DNA of 64,000 nucleotides from Pedobacter ghigonis (GCF_903166585.1 NZ_CAESCM010000001.1:124001-188000); one strand, 5' to 3'. Shown: positions 17,427-27,636, counted from the first letter of the stretch. The notes: generated by a model from the sequence alone, not told the origin. Made by a program: numbers and translations.

Positions 17427-19889
17427 TTACAGACTTAAGATCTGAATTTCTGAGAAATTTTTATTGCATTTGAAATGCAGTACATGCTGATCGTCGGTAT
17501 AGAAATCGGTTATCTCTTTATTATCGATAATGATTTTTCTTACCTGGAATTTTACGCCAATAACATTACAAACATAAAACTCGTAATTCGGCGTGTATAA
17601 TCCTTCAATACGTTGGTTTACCTTTATGGCTTGTGTATCGCCTTTTACGGTAAATTTCTTCTCCAGGTAAATATCCTGCTCGTAGGCAAAAGTATCGCCA
17701 TGATCTTCGTACATATATGAATTTACTTCATAATCGCCATGGTAGATATTCAATACCACTTCAGTAATTGATTTTTCATCTACATACTGCATTACCGGAT
17801 ATTCTGGTAAAACAGAACCTGCGCGTACAAACATTGGCATACTGTCTATCTTGGCATCAACCGTATATTCGTTACCGCCTTCTAAAATTTCGTTGGTCCA
17901 GAAATTATACCAGGTACCTTTAGGCAGATAAACCTTACGCGAAATGGCTCCTTGCTCCAATACCGGACAGATTAAAAGTTTATCGCCATAGCAAAACTCG
18001 TCCTGACGGAAACTGTTGCTGATGTTTTCCTGCTCGAGCATAACCAATGGCCTCAAAATCGGAAAACCGTAACGGTGATGTTCCCAGAAAACCGAATACA
18101 GGTAAGGCATTAAACGGTACCTTAACTCAATAAACTTGCGGTTGATATTTTCGAAAAATTCGCCAAAACTCCATGGCTCACGCTCGGCAGTATCACCAGC
18201 AGAGTGCGCACGCATAAATGGCGAGAATGTACCCAGTTGAATCCAGCGGGTGAATAATTCACCATCTGGCTCGCCACTAAATCCGCCAATATCTGTTCCA
18301 CAGAAAGGCACACCCGAAACCGATAAACGCTGACACTGGATGTTTCCGATCTTTAAGTGCTCCCAGGTAGCAATATTATCGCCCGTCCAAACACATGCAT
18401 AACGTTGCATTCCCGAATAGCCTGCCCTGGTAATGGTAAACGGACGCTTGTTGCGCATCAGCTTTTTCAGCCCTTCGTAAGTAGAACGAACCATTTGCAT
18501 GCCGTAAACATTATGGGCCTTACGGTGCGAACCACGGTAACCATCGTAATTGTGGCGTACATCATTCGGGAAAGTACCTGAACCAAACACTGCCGGCTCG
18601 TTCATATCATTCCAGAAACCAGCAACACCCATATCTACCAGTTCTTTATACAAATTACCCCACCAGGTACGCACCTTTGGGTTGGTAAAATCAGGAAACT
18701 GGCAGCGGCCTGGCCAAACGTGCCCTTCCATATAATAATCGTCGCTGCGGCGACAGAAAAATCTTTTTTCTTTACCCTCTTTAAATACCCAGTAATCATC
18801 ATCAACCTTAATTCCCGGATCAATCATCACAACAGTTTTAAAACCATCATCCGAAAGTTCTTTGATCATTCGCCTTGGGTCTGGAAAGTATTTTTTGTTC
18901 CATGTAAAGCAACGGTAACCATCCATGTAATCGATATCCAGATAAATGGCATCGCAAGGGATTTTACGCGCTCTGAACTGTTTGGCTATTTCTTTAACCT
19001 TTGTTTCCGGATAATAACTCCAGCGGCATTGCTGATAACCCAATGTCCATTTTGGAGGCATTGGATGCGTGCCGGTTAAAGTAGCATAACGCTTAACCAC
19101 ATCCATGATGTGCGGCCCATGAATGTAATAATATTGGAGTTCACCTCCATCAGCCCAGAAACTGGTCTTATTTACATCCTCAGATCCAAAATCGAAATAC
19201 GATTTAAAGGTATTATCGAAAAAGATACCGTAAGCGGCCTGGTTATGCAAACCAATATAAAATGGTATGGTACGATATAGTGGATCCTGGTTCCATCCAA
19301 AAGAATAGGCATCGGTATTCCAGTTTTCGAAACGACGGCCACGGAGGTTAAAATTACCCGATTTATCGCCTAAACCAAAGAAATTTTCTTCGGGGTGGCA
19401 TTTTTTGGTCGCATAAATATAGTAGCCACCAAAATCTACATTTTCTTCCCAGTGCATGGAGTTGGCCTCATCAACCATTACTACATTGGTTATATTATCT
19501 GAGAAAGAAATATGAAAGGTTGCTTTATCTATTTTACAGGTTACGGCGTAAGTAGAAATGGTATAATAATCTTCGTGCTCCTGCATTTTAAATACGGAAA
19601 CCTTTTGATCTACTTCGGGTACAGCGTAAGAGAAATCATCTAAAAAAACGCCGTGTGGCGCTAAACGCACCCTGATAATATCATCGCTAACTACGCGTAC
19701 CTCAACCCTTGCATCACCATCAGAGAAATAAAAACGATTGCCTTCTTTCTTTACTTTTTTTACCGCACCAAGGTATTGTTTTACAATTGGTTTTACCGAT
19801 ATATCTACTGGATTGTTAAGGTGCTGGATTTCCTGCTCCTTTTCAATCAGTTCACTTATTTCATTAGGTTTGTCGTTTTGCGCTTCCAT
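17427..19889 (-). CDS. Alpha-glucosidase, glycoside hydrolase family 31
   Basis: This 820-residue enzyme releases glucose from alpha-glucan ends. It has an N-terminal galactose-mutarotase-like domain (~40-250), a GH31 barrel (~270-610) and C-terminal beta domains with a DUF5110-type end. The catalytic nucleophile is in GFWNDMNEPAVFG, preceded by YLDIDYMDGYRCFTW. The acid/base region is in RAGYSGMQRYACVWTGDN. No signal peptide is visible at the N-terminus (MEAQNDKPNEISELIEKEQE), so it acts inside the cell, fitting glycogen or maltodextrin turnover with glgB downstream. A GTGTA-N5-CACAC site lies 122 bp upstream. Confidence 0.93.
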   Translation of the reverse strand: MEAQNDKPNEISELIEKEQEIQHLNNPVDISVKPIVKQYLGAVKKVKKEGNRFYFSDGDARVEVRVVSDDIIRVRLAPHGVFLDDFSYAVPEVDQKVSVFKMQEHEDYYTISTYAVTCKIDKATFHISFSDNITNVVMVDEANSMHWEENVDFGGYYIYATKKCHPEENFFGLGDKSGNFNLRGRRFENWNTDAYSFGWNQDPLYRTIPFYIGLHNQAAYGIFFDNTFKSYFDFGSEDVNKTSFWADGGELQYYYIHGPHIMDVVKRYATLTGTHPMPPKWTLGYQQCRWSYYPETKVKEIAKQFRARKIPCDAIYLDIDYMDGYRCFTWNKKYFPDPRRMIKELSDDGFKTVVMIDPGIKVDDDYWVFKEGKEKRFFCRRSDDYYMEGHVWPGRCQFPDFTNPKVRTWWGNLYKELVDMGVAGFWNDMNEPAVFGSGTFPNDVRHNYDGYRGSHRKAHNVYGMQMVRSTYEGLKKLMRNKRPFTITRAGYSGMQRYACVWTGDNIATWEHLKIGNIQCQRLSVSGVPFCGTDIGGFSGEPDGELFTRWIQLGTFSPFMRAHSAGDTAEREPWSFGEFFENINRKFIELRYRLMPYLYSVFWEHHRYGFPILRPLVMLEQENISNSFRQDEFCYGDKLLICPVLEQGAISRKVYLPKGTWYNFWTNEILEGGNEYTVDAKIDSMPMFVRAGSVLPEYPVMQYVDEKSITEVVLNIYHGDYEVNSYMYEDHGDTFAYEQDIYLEKKFTVKGDTQAIKVNQRIEGLYTPNYEFYVCNVIGVKFQVRKIIIDNKEITDFYTDDQHVLHFKCNKNFSEIQILSL

Positions 19890-20010
19890 CCTTATATATC
19901 TATAATTTCAAATTAATAGCTCTTAAACCGGGACAGTGCTTAAGAAAGTACTATAATACAAATATTTTATTAAAAGGGCTCAAGCTTTTTTTCAAGGCTT
20001 GTTGATTAAA

Positions 20011-20025
20011 GTGTATTTTTCACAC
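20011..20025. promoter_or_regulatory. GTGTA-N5-CACAC palindrome (copy 4), candidate operator of the GH31-glgB operon
   Basis: GTGTA, five T, CACAC: one mismatch from the other three sites, with the outer TA kept on the right. It lies 122 bp upstream of the GH31 ATG. Confidence 0.5.
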
Positions 20026-20125
20026 TAAGCAAGTCATTTATGTATCAACTGCAGGTCAATAATGCAGTATTGCTTTGAATATCGTCATTAAAACTATATG
20101 CGATCGGATATAAAAAATAATATTT

Positions 20126-20163
20126 TCAGTAAAACTATATCCTTTCGGATATAGTTTTACTGA
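20126..20163. repeat. 17-bp perfect inverted repeat with TTTC loop
   Basis: TCAGTAAAACTATATCC (20126-20142) pairs fully with 20147-20163. A weaker relative, AAAACTATAT...ATATA, lies just to the left (20089-20112). The lack of a T-run makes it a poor terminator; it looks like a small palindromic repeat. Confidence 0.65.
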
Positions 20164-20236
20164 ATTACAAACAACTACCGAGAGATGTAAATCAGTTATA
20201 ATCAAAAACAGAATCAGCGCATTAATTTAATCTGCT

Positions 20237-20270
20237 AAAAAAAAGCCCCCTGTACCTTTATACAGAGGGC
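20237..20270 (-). terminator. Terminator of the TonB receptor gene
   Basis: GCCCCCTGTA and TACAGAGGGC form the stem with one mismatch; eight A on the plus strand give a long T-run for the minus-strand transcript. Confidence 0.88.
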
Positions 20271-20292
20271 AGCTCAAAACTCAATAAGTTTA

Positions 20293-23202
20293 CTATGGGT
20301 TAAAGGTCAATCCAACATAGTAGATTGCACCTGCCATAGGGTTACCATAAGAAGTGATATAATACTTGTTCAATACGTTCGAACCTCCCAGTTTAACTAC
20401 TGAATTTACTGAAGGAATCCTCAAACTAACCTGTGCATCCAACGAACTATATGCAGGCACCTGGCCTGAGGCGAAAGATGAATTCCAGTAGAACTGATCT
20501 TGCCAGCGGTAAGAAACATTGAAACCGAAGTTTTTAATAATCTCTTTATTGCCCAAACCCAGATTGTAACGGATTTTAGGCGTATTAAAATCGTTGATGT
20601 AATTAGCTGGTAAATCTCCAATCTGATTGTAAGAAACGTTACCACTCACATTCCATTTACCTACCAGGTAATCAAGGCCTAAAGCACCACCATAAGATGT
20701 TACTTCTCCCTCGGCATTAACTGGAACACCAAATTTCACAAAGCTTCCGCTTACATTCTGATAAACATCAACTGCCGTGATAAAATCTTTATAGATATTG
20801 TAGTAACCGTAAGCATCAACCAATAAGTTAGGAAGCAATAAACCTTTGTAACCTAACTCATAAGATTGTACACTTTCCGGACGAACACCTTTTGCATCAA
20901 AATTATACTGTTGTAAGAGCGCCGGATTTGGTGTTCCTGTAGCAGCAGCTGAGGCCAAAAATGCGCGGTAACTCACATCTGTATATGGTTTGTTGGTATC
21001 TAAATGGTATTTGCTGAACATAATTTCGGGTAAACCACCAATTAAACGTTGTGAACCACCACCAACTGAAAGATCGATATACTGGTTTTGTGTAGTTGGG
21101 TTGCGGTAACCGGTTTGGTAAGAAACCCTGATATTGTTGTTTTTGGCCACTGTGAATACCCCGGTAATCCTTGGTGTAAACCTGCCTTCAAAGTTCTGGC
21201 TCTTATCGTAACGGCCGGCAAAAGTAAATTTAACTTTATCGTTAAAAAATTTCTTGCCAATTTGGCCAAATGCACCATACTCTTTAATATCGATTGAATT
21301 TAATAAGTCGTTAAAAATCGTCCCCGCTGAGTTTAAATCATAAAGTCGGTAAGAAGCACCCACCTGAAACTCTACCACTTTATCGAAAAGGTTGGTAAAG
21401 TTGTACATTCCCTCATAGTGATACAAGTTTGATTTATCATCGAATTTTGCACCATAAATACCCTTTGATGGATCAGAAGCACTGATCGTAGTATTCATGA
21501 TCTGATCTTTCGCTTGTATAAACTGAGCCGACCCCGGTTCAAAGCGGCCCTGGTTGGCAGCAGTTCTAGCCAATACATGTGCAGCGGCATCGCCCTGACC
21601 TGCAGCTCTTGCACCAACATAATTGCCAATATATTGCGGGAACCAGGTTGTAGATGGTTTTGAAAGTTCGTTAATATAACTACCTAAAATAGAAGAAATA
21701 TAAGAATCGCCTGAGCGCTCCTGAGTAGTATAAGCTTTAACAAAGAAGTCTTCGCCCTTTATTTCCAGTTTATACTGGCCAATATTGAAATTACGCAACG
21801 AATAACGATCAGAACCGGTATAAACCGAAGTTCCTGTACCCCAGTTTGCCTGTGCAACAGCTTGTACAGTATTACTGATATTATAGTACAATCCGCCAGA
21901 TACTTTTAATGATTTGGTATCATAATCAACCAGGTTTTCTTCATTGTAACCTGTTCTTGATACATTTTGATCAGGAATTAAATTGGCCTTTAAACCCACG
22001 TAGAAAGGGAAATAATTTTGTACTGCAGGACGTAATGCTGCAGGCAAGCCCGCAAGGAAACCAGCTTGTTGTACCGCATTTGGAATAGCTGCACCAAAAG
22101 CACCATCCATGGTTGATTTAATGTTAGGGATTAAACCACCTGAACCAGCATTGATCCCTGCAATTGTAGCATTTTGCACACTCAAAGCAACATTTCGCAT
22201 ATTTTGGCTTACCTCATCACCGTAAACATTTATACCGTCATAATTGGTATCGCTGTTGCGGTCGCCAGATTTAGCTGTTCTGGAAATACGATCGAAGTTT
22301 GAATAGTTATTACCAAACCAATCTTTAGCCTGTAAAAATGAGAAGGCTGCTTTTACCCCAAACTTATTGTTCCATGATTTTGCCATGCGTACATCCAGTT
22401 GATTAAATGGTTGTACACTACTATTATCGTCGTTAACATGGTTTACACCTGTTTTATATTGAAAACTAGCCCCCGGATATTTAAAAGGGTCTTTTGAGGT
22501 CATCAACAAAGTACCGTTAATACCACCCGCACCGTAAAGTGCCGATGAAGCACCAGGTAAAAGCTCTACATTATCTACATCAAGTTCAGTTATACCTACG
22601 ATATTACCTACCGAGAAATTCAGTCCCGGTGCCTGGTTATCCATCCCATCAATATATTGGTTAAAACGCGTATTACCGTTTGAGTTGAAACCACGGGTAT
22701 TGATCGATTTAAAAGTTAAACTCTGCATACTGCTCTCTACCCCTTTCATATTGTTCAGGGCATCGTAAAACGAAGGCGCAGCAATTTCTTTGATAGTTGC
22801 AGCACTCATGCGTTCGATAGAAACAGGCGATTCTAAAATACGCTCAGGCGTACGCGAGGCCGAAACCACCACATCGCCACCAAGTACAACCGCAGTTTCG
22901 AGCTCGATATTGATACCAGAGGTACTTCCTGTAATTTGCTGTTCTACTGTACCATAACCTACATAAGAAGCTACTAATGTAAACGGGACTTTAGCCGAAG
23001 TAGTAAAAGTAAAACTGCCATTGCTTGTAGAGGCTGTACCGCCCGACTGGCCTTTGATAGTTAAGCTTACGCCTGCCAATCCTTCTTTTGATTGCTTATC
23101 TTTTACGGTTCCGCTTACCGTAATATTCTGTGCCTGTGCTGCTATATTACCAGCAAACACAAATAATAACACATAAAAGATCTGTGTAAAAATTCTGCTC
23201 AT
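20293..23202 (-). CDS. TonB-dependent receptor with carboxypeptidase-regulatory-like domain
   Basis: This 969-residue outer-membrane receptor has a signal peptide (ending AAQAQ) and a CarboxypepD_reg-like domain (~27-110, SGTVKDKQSKEGLAGVSLTI). A plug domain (~115-245) contains SINTRGFNSNGNTRFNQYID and LLPGASSALYGAGGINGTLL. A large barrel follows, ending in YYVGLTFNP with the usual terminal aromatic pair. It is larger than the receptor at 12920 and has no SusD neighbour, so it is not a typical PUL receptor. The imported ligand is unknown. It is monocistronic with its own terminator. Confidence 0.9.
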   Translation of the reverse strand: MSRIFTQIFYVLLFVFAGNIAAQAQNITVSGTVKDKQSKEGLAGVSLTIKGQSGGTASTSNGSFTFTTSAKVPFTLVASYVGYGTVEQQITGSTSGINIELETAVVLGGDVVVSASRTPERILESPVSIERMSAATIKEIAAPSFYDALNNMKGVESSMQSLTFKSINTRGFNSNGNTRFNQYIDGMDNQAPGLNFSVGNIVGITELDVDNVELLPGASSALYGAGGINGTLLMTSKDPFKYPGASFQYKTGVNHVNDDNSSVQPFNQLDVRMAKSWNNKFGVKAAFSFLQAKDWFGNNYSNFDRISRTAKSGDRNSDTNYDGINVYGDEVSQNMRNVALSVQNATIAGINAGSGGLIPNIKSTMDGAFGAAIPNAVQQAGFLAGLPAALRPAVQNYFPFYVGLKANLIPDQNVSRTGYNEENLVDYDTKSLKVSGGLYYNISNTVQAVAQANWGTGTSVYTGSDRYSLRNFNIGQYKLEIKGEDFFVKAYTTQERSGDSYISSILGSYINELSKPSTTWFPQYIGNYVGARAAGQGDAAAHVLARTAANQGRFEPGSAQFIQAKDQIMNTTISASDPSKGIYGAKFDDKSNLYHYEGMYNFTNLFDKVVEFQVGASYRLYDLNSAGTIFNDLLNSIDIKEYGAFGQIGKKFFNDKVKFTFAGRYDKSQNFEGRFTPRITGVFTVAKNNNIRVSYQTGYRNPTTQNQYIDLSVGGGSQRLIGGLPEIMFSKYHLDTNKPYTDVSYRAFLASAAATGTPNPALLQQYNFDAKGVRPESVQSYELGYKGLLLPNLLVDAYGYYNIYKDFITAVDVYQNVSGSFVKFGVPVNAEGEVTSYGGALGLDYLVGKWNVSGNVSYNQIGDLPANYINDFNTPKIRYNLGLGNKEIIKNFGFNVSYRWQDQFYWNSSFASGQVPAYSSLDAQVSLRIPSVNSVVKLGGSNVLNKYYITSYGNPMAGAIYYVGLTFNP

Positions 23203-23398
23203 ACGCGATTGTTAATTTGGTTGTTTGTATTATTAGTTACATAAACTTAAATTCTTTTTTTGAATTAAACAAATTATGTATGCATAATAATTTCAATTCA
23301 AATTATAATTTTGATTGATATACAGTTTGTTGTATTTTGCGATAAACATAAATCGTCAATTTGCCCTATCTTAGCAAAAGACTTGTTAGCTAACCATT

Positions 23399-25828
23399 AT
23401 GAATAAAATTAAGGCCTTTCTCTGCGTCGTTGTACCAATCGCATTAGCTTTTTTATTTAATACCAAACTAGGTAATACACCTCCGCTACTCAAATTCCTA
23501 AATCCTTTTATGGGTTTTTGGCAAAATGCCGAAAACAATCATTTTATGTTTAACCATAAAGCGAAGATTAAAGGCGCAATCGATAAAATAGAAATTGTTT
23601 TCGACGACCGGATGATTCCGCACATTTTTGCGCAGAACGATCATGACCTTTATCTTGCCCAGGGTTACGTAACGGCAATGCACCGCCTCTGGCAGATGGA
23701 TTTTCAAACCCGTTTTGCAGCAGGCAGAATAAGTGAAGTGGTGGGCGATAAAGCCATTGAGGTAGACCGTTACCAACGTAGGATGGGTATGGTTTATGGT
23801 GCCGAAAACTCGTTGAAAGGCATGATGGCCGATCCAAAAGCTAAAGAAATGATTCTGGCCTATACGGAAGGTATTAACGCTTACATTAAAACCCTTTCAA
23901 AAGCCAATTACCCCTTAGAATATAAAATACTCGATTTTAAACCTGAAGACTGGACACCTGTTAAATGTGCTTTGTTGTTAAAGCAAATGTCGGCGGTCTT
24001 AGCCATGGGTTCCGACGAGTTTTATATGACTAACATCCTTAAAAAGTTTGGTCCCGAAGTAACTAAAGATCTTTTCCCTGATTATCCTTTCCGTGAAGAT
24101 CCAATTATCCCGGTGGGTACAAAATGGGATTTTACTCCCCTACCAATTCCAAAAACGCCTGAAAGTTTTACGCAAGCCCAAACAGGTGATGTAAAAACTA
24201 CCGAAAAAAGGGAAGGTATTGGCAGCAACAACTGGGCTTTATCAGGTTCAAAAACAGCTTCAGGCTACCCAATCCTGGCAAACGATCCGCATCTCGACCT
24301 AACCCTGCCTTCTATCTGGTATCAGATTCAGTTGCATGCGCCCGGAGTAAATACTTATGGTGTTTCTTTACCAGGCGCGCCAGGCGTGATCATCGGCTTT
24401 AACCAGAAAATAGCCTGGGGCGTAACCAATGTTGCTGCTGATGTGCTCGATTTTTACCAGATTAAATTTAAAGATAGCAGCCACAACGAATATTGGTACA
24501 ACAATAAGTGGAATGCAACAAACAAAAAATTAGAAGTAATTAAAATCCGCGGAGCAAAAGACGAAATAGATACCGTTTTTTACACGCATCATGGTCCGGT
24601 GGTTTATTTCCAGAAACCAAAATACAGCAGGGCAAACAATGTACCTGTTGGCGATGCTTTAAGGTGGATTGCGCACGACCAATCGAACGAGCTGATGACT
24701 TTTTATTACCTGAACCGGGGTAAAAACTATGCAGATTACCGCAAAGCCCTAACCTTTTATACCGCACCAGCACAAAATTTTGTTTTTGCCAGCGTAGATA
24801 ATGATATCGCTATTACGCCAAACGGAAAGTTCCCATTGAAATGGAAAGACCAGGGTAAATTTATTTTAGATGGCACCGACCCCGCCTACGACTGGCAGGG
24901 CTGGATCCCAGCAGCACAGAACCCAACGGTTAAAAACCCGGCGCGTGGCTTTGTGAGTTCGGCTAACCAATCTTCAACCGATACCACTTACCCTTACTAC
25001 ATTAACTGGGAATTTTCTCCTTACGAACGTGGCAAGCGAATTAACGACCGCCTGGGCGCAATGAGCAAGGCAACTATGGATAGTATTCGCCTGATGCAGA
25101 CCGATAATTATAGCATTCTGGCTCAAAATTTGGTACCGGCCCTGCTTCCTTTACTGAATGCCGAGCAGTTAAACGCTACCCAGAAAGAAGCATTAAGCTA
25201 TGTAAACAAATGGAACAAACGGTACGATGCCAACCAGATTGCGGCAAGTGTGTTCGAAATATGGACCAAGCGCCTAACTTTCGACATTTGGGGAGATGAG
25301 TTTGAAGTAAAAGGCATCCCTATGCGTTATCCATCGAGAGACCGCACGGTAGAAATGATTTTAAAAGAACCAAAAGCCCCATGGTACGATAATATACATA
25401 CCAGTAAAAAAGAAACCCTCACTGATTTGGTAAACGAAGCTTTTAAATACAGCTGTGATAGTTTGGAAAGAAGGTTTGGACCAATAAACAAAGACTGGAA
25501 CTGGGCCAATGTGAAACAAAGCAATGTACCTCATTTGGCTAAAATTCCAGGTTTTGGTTCAAAAGTTCTGCAAATTGGCGGCGCTAAAAGTACCATCAAT
25601 GCCTTATCAGAAACCAACGGGCCTTCGTGGCGTATGGTTATAGAGCTGGGTAAAAACCCCAAAGGGCATGGCGTTTACCCTGGTGGGCAATCGGGCAACC
25701 CAGGAAGTAAATTTTATGATAACATGATCGATACCTGGGCAAATGGCCAGCTGTATGATCTGTTTTACATGCAAAGCGCCGATGATAAATCGGGCACAGT
25801 TATCTCACGTTTAAAAATTTCTAAATAA
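23399..25828 (+). CDS. Penicillin acylase family protein (Ntn hydrolase)
   Basis: The 809-residue precursor belongs to the penicillin/acyl-homoserine-lactone/cephalosporin acylase family, which cleaves amide-linked acyl groups after self-processing into two subunits. The new N-terminal nucleophile is Ser276 in GIGSNNWALSG. The alpha chain ends before it, and ANDPHL and the oxyanion-type segment follow. NQSSTDTTYPYYINWEFSPYERG in the beta chain is typical of the family. The N-terminus is hydrophobic (AFLCVVVPIALAFLF), suggesting export or membrane anchoring. Substrate is unknown. Two genes follow closely: a membrane protein 6 bp after the stop, then a LuxE-like protein. Confidence 0.9.
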   Translation: MNKIKAFLCVVVPIALAFLFNTKLGNTPPLLKFLNPFMGFWQNAENNHFMFNHKAKIKGAIDKIEIVFDDRMIPHIFAQNDHDLYLAQGYVTAMHRLWQMDFQTRFAAGRISEVVGDKAIEVDRYQRRMGMVYGAENSLKGMMADPKAKEMILAYTEGINAYIKTLSKANYPLEYKILDFKPEDWTPVKCALLLKQMSAVLAMGSDEFYMTNILKKFGPEVTKDLFPDYPFREDPIIPVGTKWDFTPLPIPKTPESFTQAQTGDVKTTEKREGIGSNNWALSGSKTASGYPILANDPHLDLTLPSIWYQIQLHAPGVNTYGVSLPGAPGVIIGFNQKIAWGVTNVAADVLDFYQIKFKDSSHNEYWYNNKWNATNKKLEVIKIRGAKDEIDTVFYTHHGPVVYFQKPKYSRANNVPVGDALRWIAHDQSNELMTFYYLNRGKNYADYRKALTFYTAPAQNFVFASVDNDIAITPNGKFPLKWKDQGKFILDGTDPAYDWQGWIPAAQNPTVKNPARGFVSSANQSSTDTTYPYYINWEFSPYERGKRINDRLGAMSKATMDSIRLMQTDNYSILAQNLVPALLPLLNAEQLNATQKEALSYVNKWNKRYDANQIAASVFEIWTKRLTFDIWGDEFEVKGIPMRYPSRDRTVEMILKEPKAPWYDNIHTSKKETLTDLVNEAFKYSCDSLERRFGPINKDWNWANVKQSNVPHLAKIPGFGSKVLQIGGAKSTINALSETNGPSWRMVIELGKNPKGHGVYPGGQSGNPGSKFYDNMIDTWANGQLYDLFYMQSADDKSGTVISRLKISK

Positions 25829-25834
25829 ATTAAA

Positions 25835-26194
25835 ATGGTTTTCATCGTCATCGCAATTATCTGTTTCTTCTTGCAAATGATCGCTCCATGGTGGGTAATT
25901 ATTGTGATTTCTTTTGCCACCTGTGGCATTATTGGTAAAACAGGGAAAATAGCATTCTGGCAATCATTTCTCGCCATATTTCTGCTGTGGATTGGTTATG
26001 CTTTATTTAAAAGCCTTCCCAACGATAACTTGCTGGCCAGCCGCGTGGCGGTAATGACCGGCGTTAAAATCTGGTGGATATTGCTACTGCTTACCGGTAT
26101 TTTAAGCGGTCTGGTTGCCGGAATCAGCGGTTATTGTGGTTACCAGTTTCGCATGGCCATGCTGGCCAAAAAAACTGACGAGAAAATAGCATAA
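25835..26194 (+). CDS. Small hydrophobic membrane protein of unknown function
   Basis: A 119-residue protein with about four hydrophobic stretches (near 2-18, 19-32, 42-58 and 80-105) and a charged tail (AKKTDEKIA). I recognise no family. It begins 6 bp after the acylase stop and ends 19 bp before the LuxE-like start, so the three are probably cotranscribed. A role tied to the acylase or to lipid/acyl chemistry would be guesswork. Confidence 0.65.
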   Translation: MVFIVIAIICFFLQMIAPWWVIIVISFATCGIIGKTGKIAFWQSFLAIFLLWIGYALFKSLPNDNLLASRVAVMTGVKIWWILLLLTGILSGLVAGISGYCGYQFRMAMLAKKTDEKIA

Positions 26195-26201
26195 TGCTTT
26201 G

Positions 26202-26209
26202 TACTTTTG
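26202..26209 (+). promoter_or_regulatory. Internal promoter -7 element before the LuxE-like gene
   Basis: TACTTTTG matches TAnnTTTG. The transcript would begin at or within a few bases of the GTG at 26214, so the mRNA may be leaderless. Confidence 0.4.
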
Positions 26210-26213
26210 CAGC

Positions 26214-27197
26214 GTGAATTTAACAGCTGAAGATATATTTTCCGTACAAAACGCCGATGGGTTTAAAACGCTGGCCTTAAACATTTTCAGGTTTCAGGCC
26301 CAAAACTGTAAAGTATATGGCGAGTATATCCGCCATTTACGTGTTGATATAAACCAGGTGAAAACAATTGAGCAGATTCCTTTTCTGCCCATAAGTTTTT
26401 TTAAAAGTCATGCTATTTTAAGCAGCACCGAGCCTATCGAAATTACCTTTAGCAGCTCGGGCACAACCGGCATGGTACAAAGCAGCCACCATGTAACCGA
26501 TGTTAAATTATATGAGCAAAGTTACCTGCAGGCTTTTGCCCAATTTTATGGCGATGTTTCTGCGTATTGTTTTCTGGCGTTATTACCGTCCTATCAACAA
26601 AGATCAGGTTCATCTTTAATTTACATGGTTAACGATCTGATCGAAAAAAGCGGGGACCCGCAAAGTGGTTATTTTTTATACAACCACAATGATCTATTGC
26701 AAACCCTGCTCGAGCTTAAATCAAAAAAACAGAAAACGGTTTTAATCGGCGTAACCTATGCCCTCCTCGATTTTATTGAGCAGTATGATATCGACTTCCC
26801 CGAACTGATTGTAATGGAAACTGGCGGTATGAAAGGGAAACGCAAAGAAATGGTCCGCGAAGAATTACACGAACAGCTAACCAAAGGTTTTGGGGTAAAA
26901 TCGATCCACAGCGAATACGGGATGACCGAGTTACTTTCGCAGGCTTATTCTTTAGGTGATGGGGTTTTTAATTGTCCAAACTGGATGCAGGTTTTAATCC
27001 GTGATACGAATGATCCATTAAGTTTAGTAGCCCAGGGCCGTACCGGGGGCATTAACGTAATCGATCTGGCCAATCTGAATTCCTGCTCCTTTATTGCTAC
27101 ACAAGATTTGGGCAAAATTAACCCTGATCAGAGTTTCGAGGTATTGGGCAGGTTCGACCATGCCGATATCAGAGGTTGTAACCTTTTGGTGCAGTAA
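26214..27197 (+). CDS. LuxE/acyl-protein-synthetase-like protein (ANL superfamily)
   Basis: The protein (327 residues) resembles the LuxE acyl-protein synthetase and CapK/PaaK group, which activate a carboxylate as an acyl-adenylate. The phosphate loop is TFSSSGTTG, the mid-region motif is HSEYGMTELLSQAY (adenylate binding), and GRFDHADIRGCNLLV closes the small domain. The GTG at 26214 (protein start VNLTAEDIF) fits better than the TTG at 26199, which lies inside a promoter-like box. No ATG is available nearby. It probably transfers an acyl group onto a carrier or protein; the partner is unknown. Confidence 0.75.
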   Translation: MNLTAEDIFSVQNADGFKTLALNIFRFQAQNCKVYGEYIRHLRVDINQVKTIEQIPFLPISFFKSHAILSSTEPIEITFSSSGTTGMVQSSHHVTDVKLYEQSYLQAFAQFYGDVSAYCFLALLPSYQQRSGSSLIYMVNDLIEKSGDPQSGYFLYNHNDLLQTLLELKSKKQKTVLIGVTYALLDFIEQYDIDFPELIVMETGGMKGKRKEMVREELHEQLTKGFGVKSIHSEYGMTELLSQAYSLGDGVFNCPNWMQVLIRDTNDPLSLVAQGRTGGINVIDLANLNSCSFIATQDLGKINPDQSFEVLGRFDHADIRGCNLLVQ

Positions 27198-27198
27198 A

Positions 27199-27636
27199 TT
27201 AGTTTACTTTATCAGAACAGTTGGCACAAAGTCCTGTTGCAATCAGATTGAGGTGCTCTACTTTAAAACCAGCCGGCACCTTTAATGCAGGGATTTTAAC
27301 GCTATCTAAACAGTAAATTTTATGGCAGTTATCGCAGTTAAAATGCACATGCTCATCGTGGTGTTCGTGCGCGCTGCAACCTTCCGAGCAGATGGCGTAG
27401 TTGGCCGTTCCCTGCTGATCGAGCACTTTATGGATGATTCCTTTTTCCTCGAAAGCCTGTAAAACACGATAAAGCGTAACACGGTCGGCATCTTTACCCA
27501 TTACCTGCTCTAAATAGGGCTGAGAAGTCGCAGAATCGCGGCTGCTCAAAATCTCGAGCACCTGCAAGCGCGGTGCAGTTCTTTTTAAACCATTTTTAAC
27601 CAAAAGTTTTTCGAAACGCTCTGTGTTGTTTTCCAT
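27199..27636 (-). CDS. Fur-family metalloregulator, probably Zur
   Basis: This 145-residue protein has the Fur winged helix (residues 1-85, RTAPRLQVLEILSSRD, QPYLEQVMGKDADRVTLYRVL) and a dimerisation domain. The latter carries a His-rich sensor stretch (SAHEHHDEHVHF) and two CxxC pairs (CDNC, CANC) that hold a structural zinc. Context argues for zinc sensing: the genes upstream on this strand encode a His-rich ABC permease, DUF3299-like proteins and MerC, and a COG0523 GTPase is divergent. PerR or Fur remain alternatives. It ends one base after the convergent LuxE-like stop. Confidence 0.85.
   Translation of the reverse strand: MENNTERFEKLLVKNGLKRTAPRLQVLEILSSRDSATSQPYLEQVMGKDADRVTLYRVLQAFEEKGIIHKVLDQQGTANYAICSEGCSAHEHHDEHVHFNCDNCHKIYCLDSVKIPALKVPAGFKVEHLNLIATGLCANCSDKVN

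Larger units (their letters stand above)
19890..20292. other. Intergenic region: operator, palindromes and terminator
   Basis: It separates the GH31 gene from the TonB receptor upstream on the same strand. From left to right it holds the GH31 leader, the operator at 20011-20025, an imperfect and a perfect hairpin at 20089-20163, and the receptor's terminator at 20237-20270. No ORF is evident. Confidence 0.7.
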
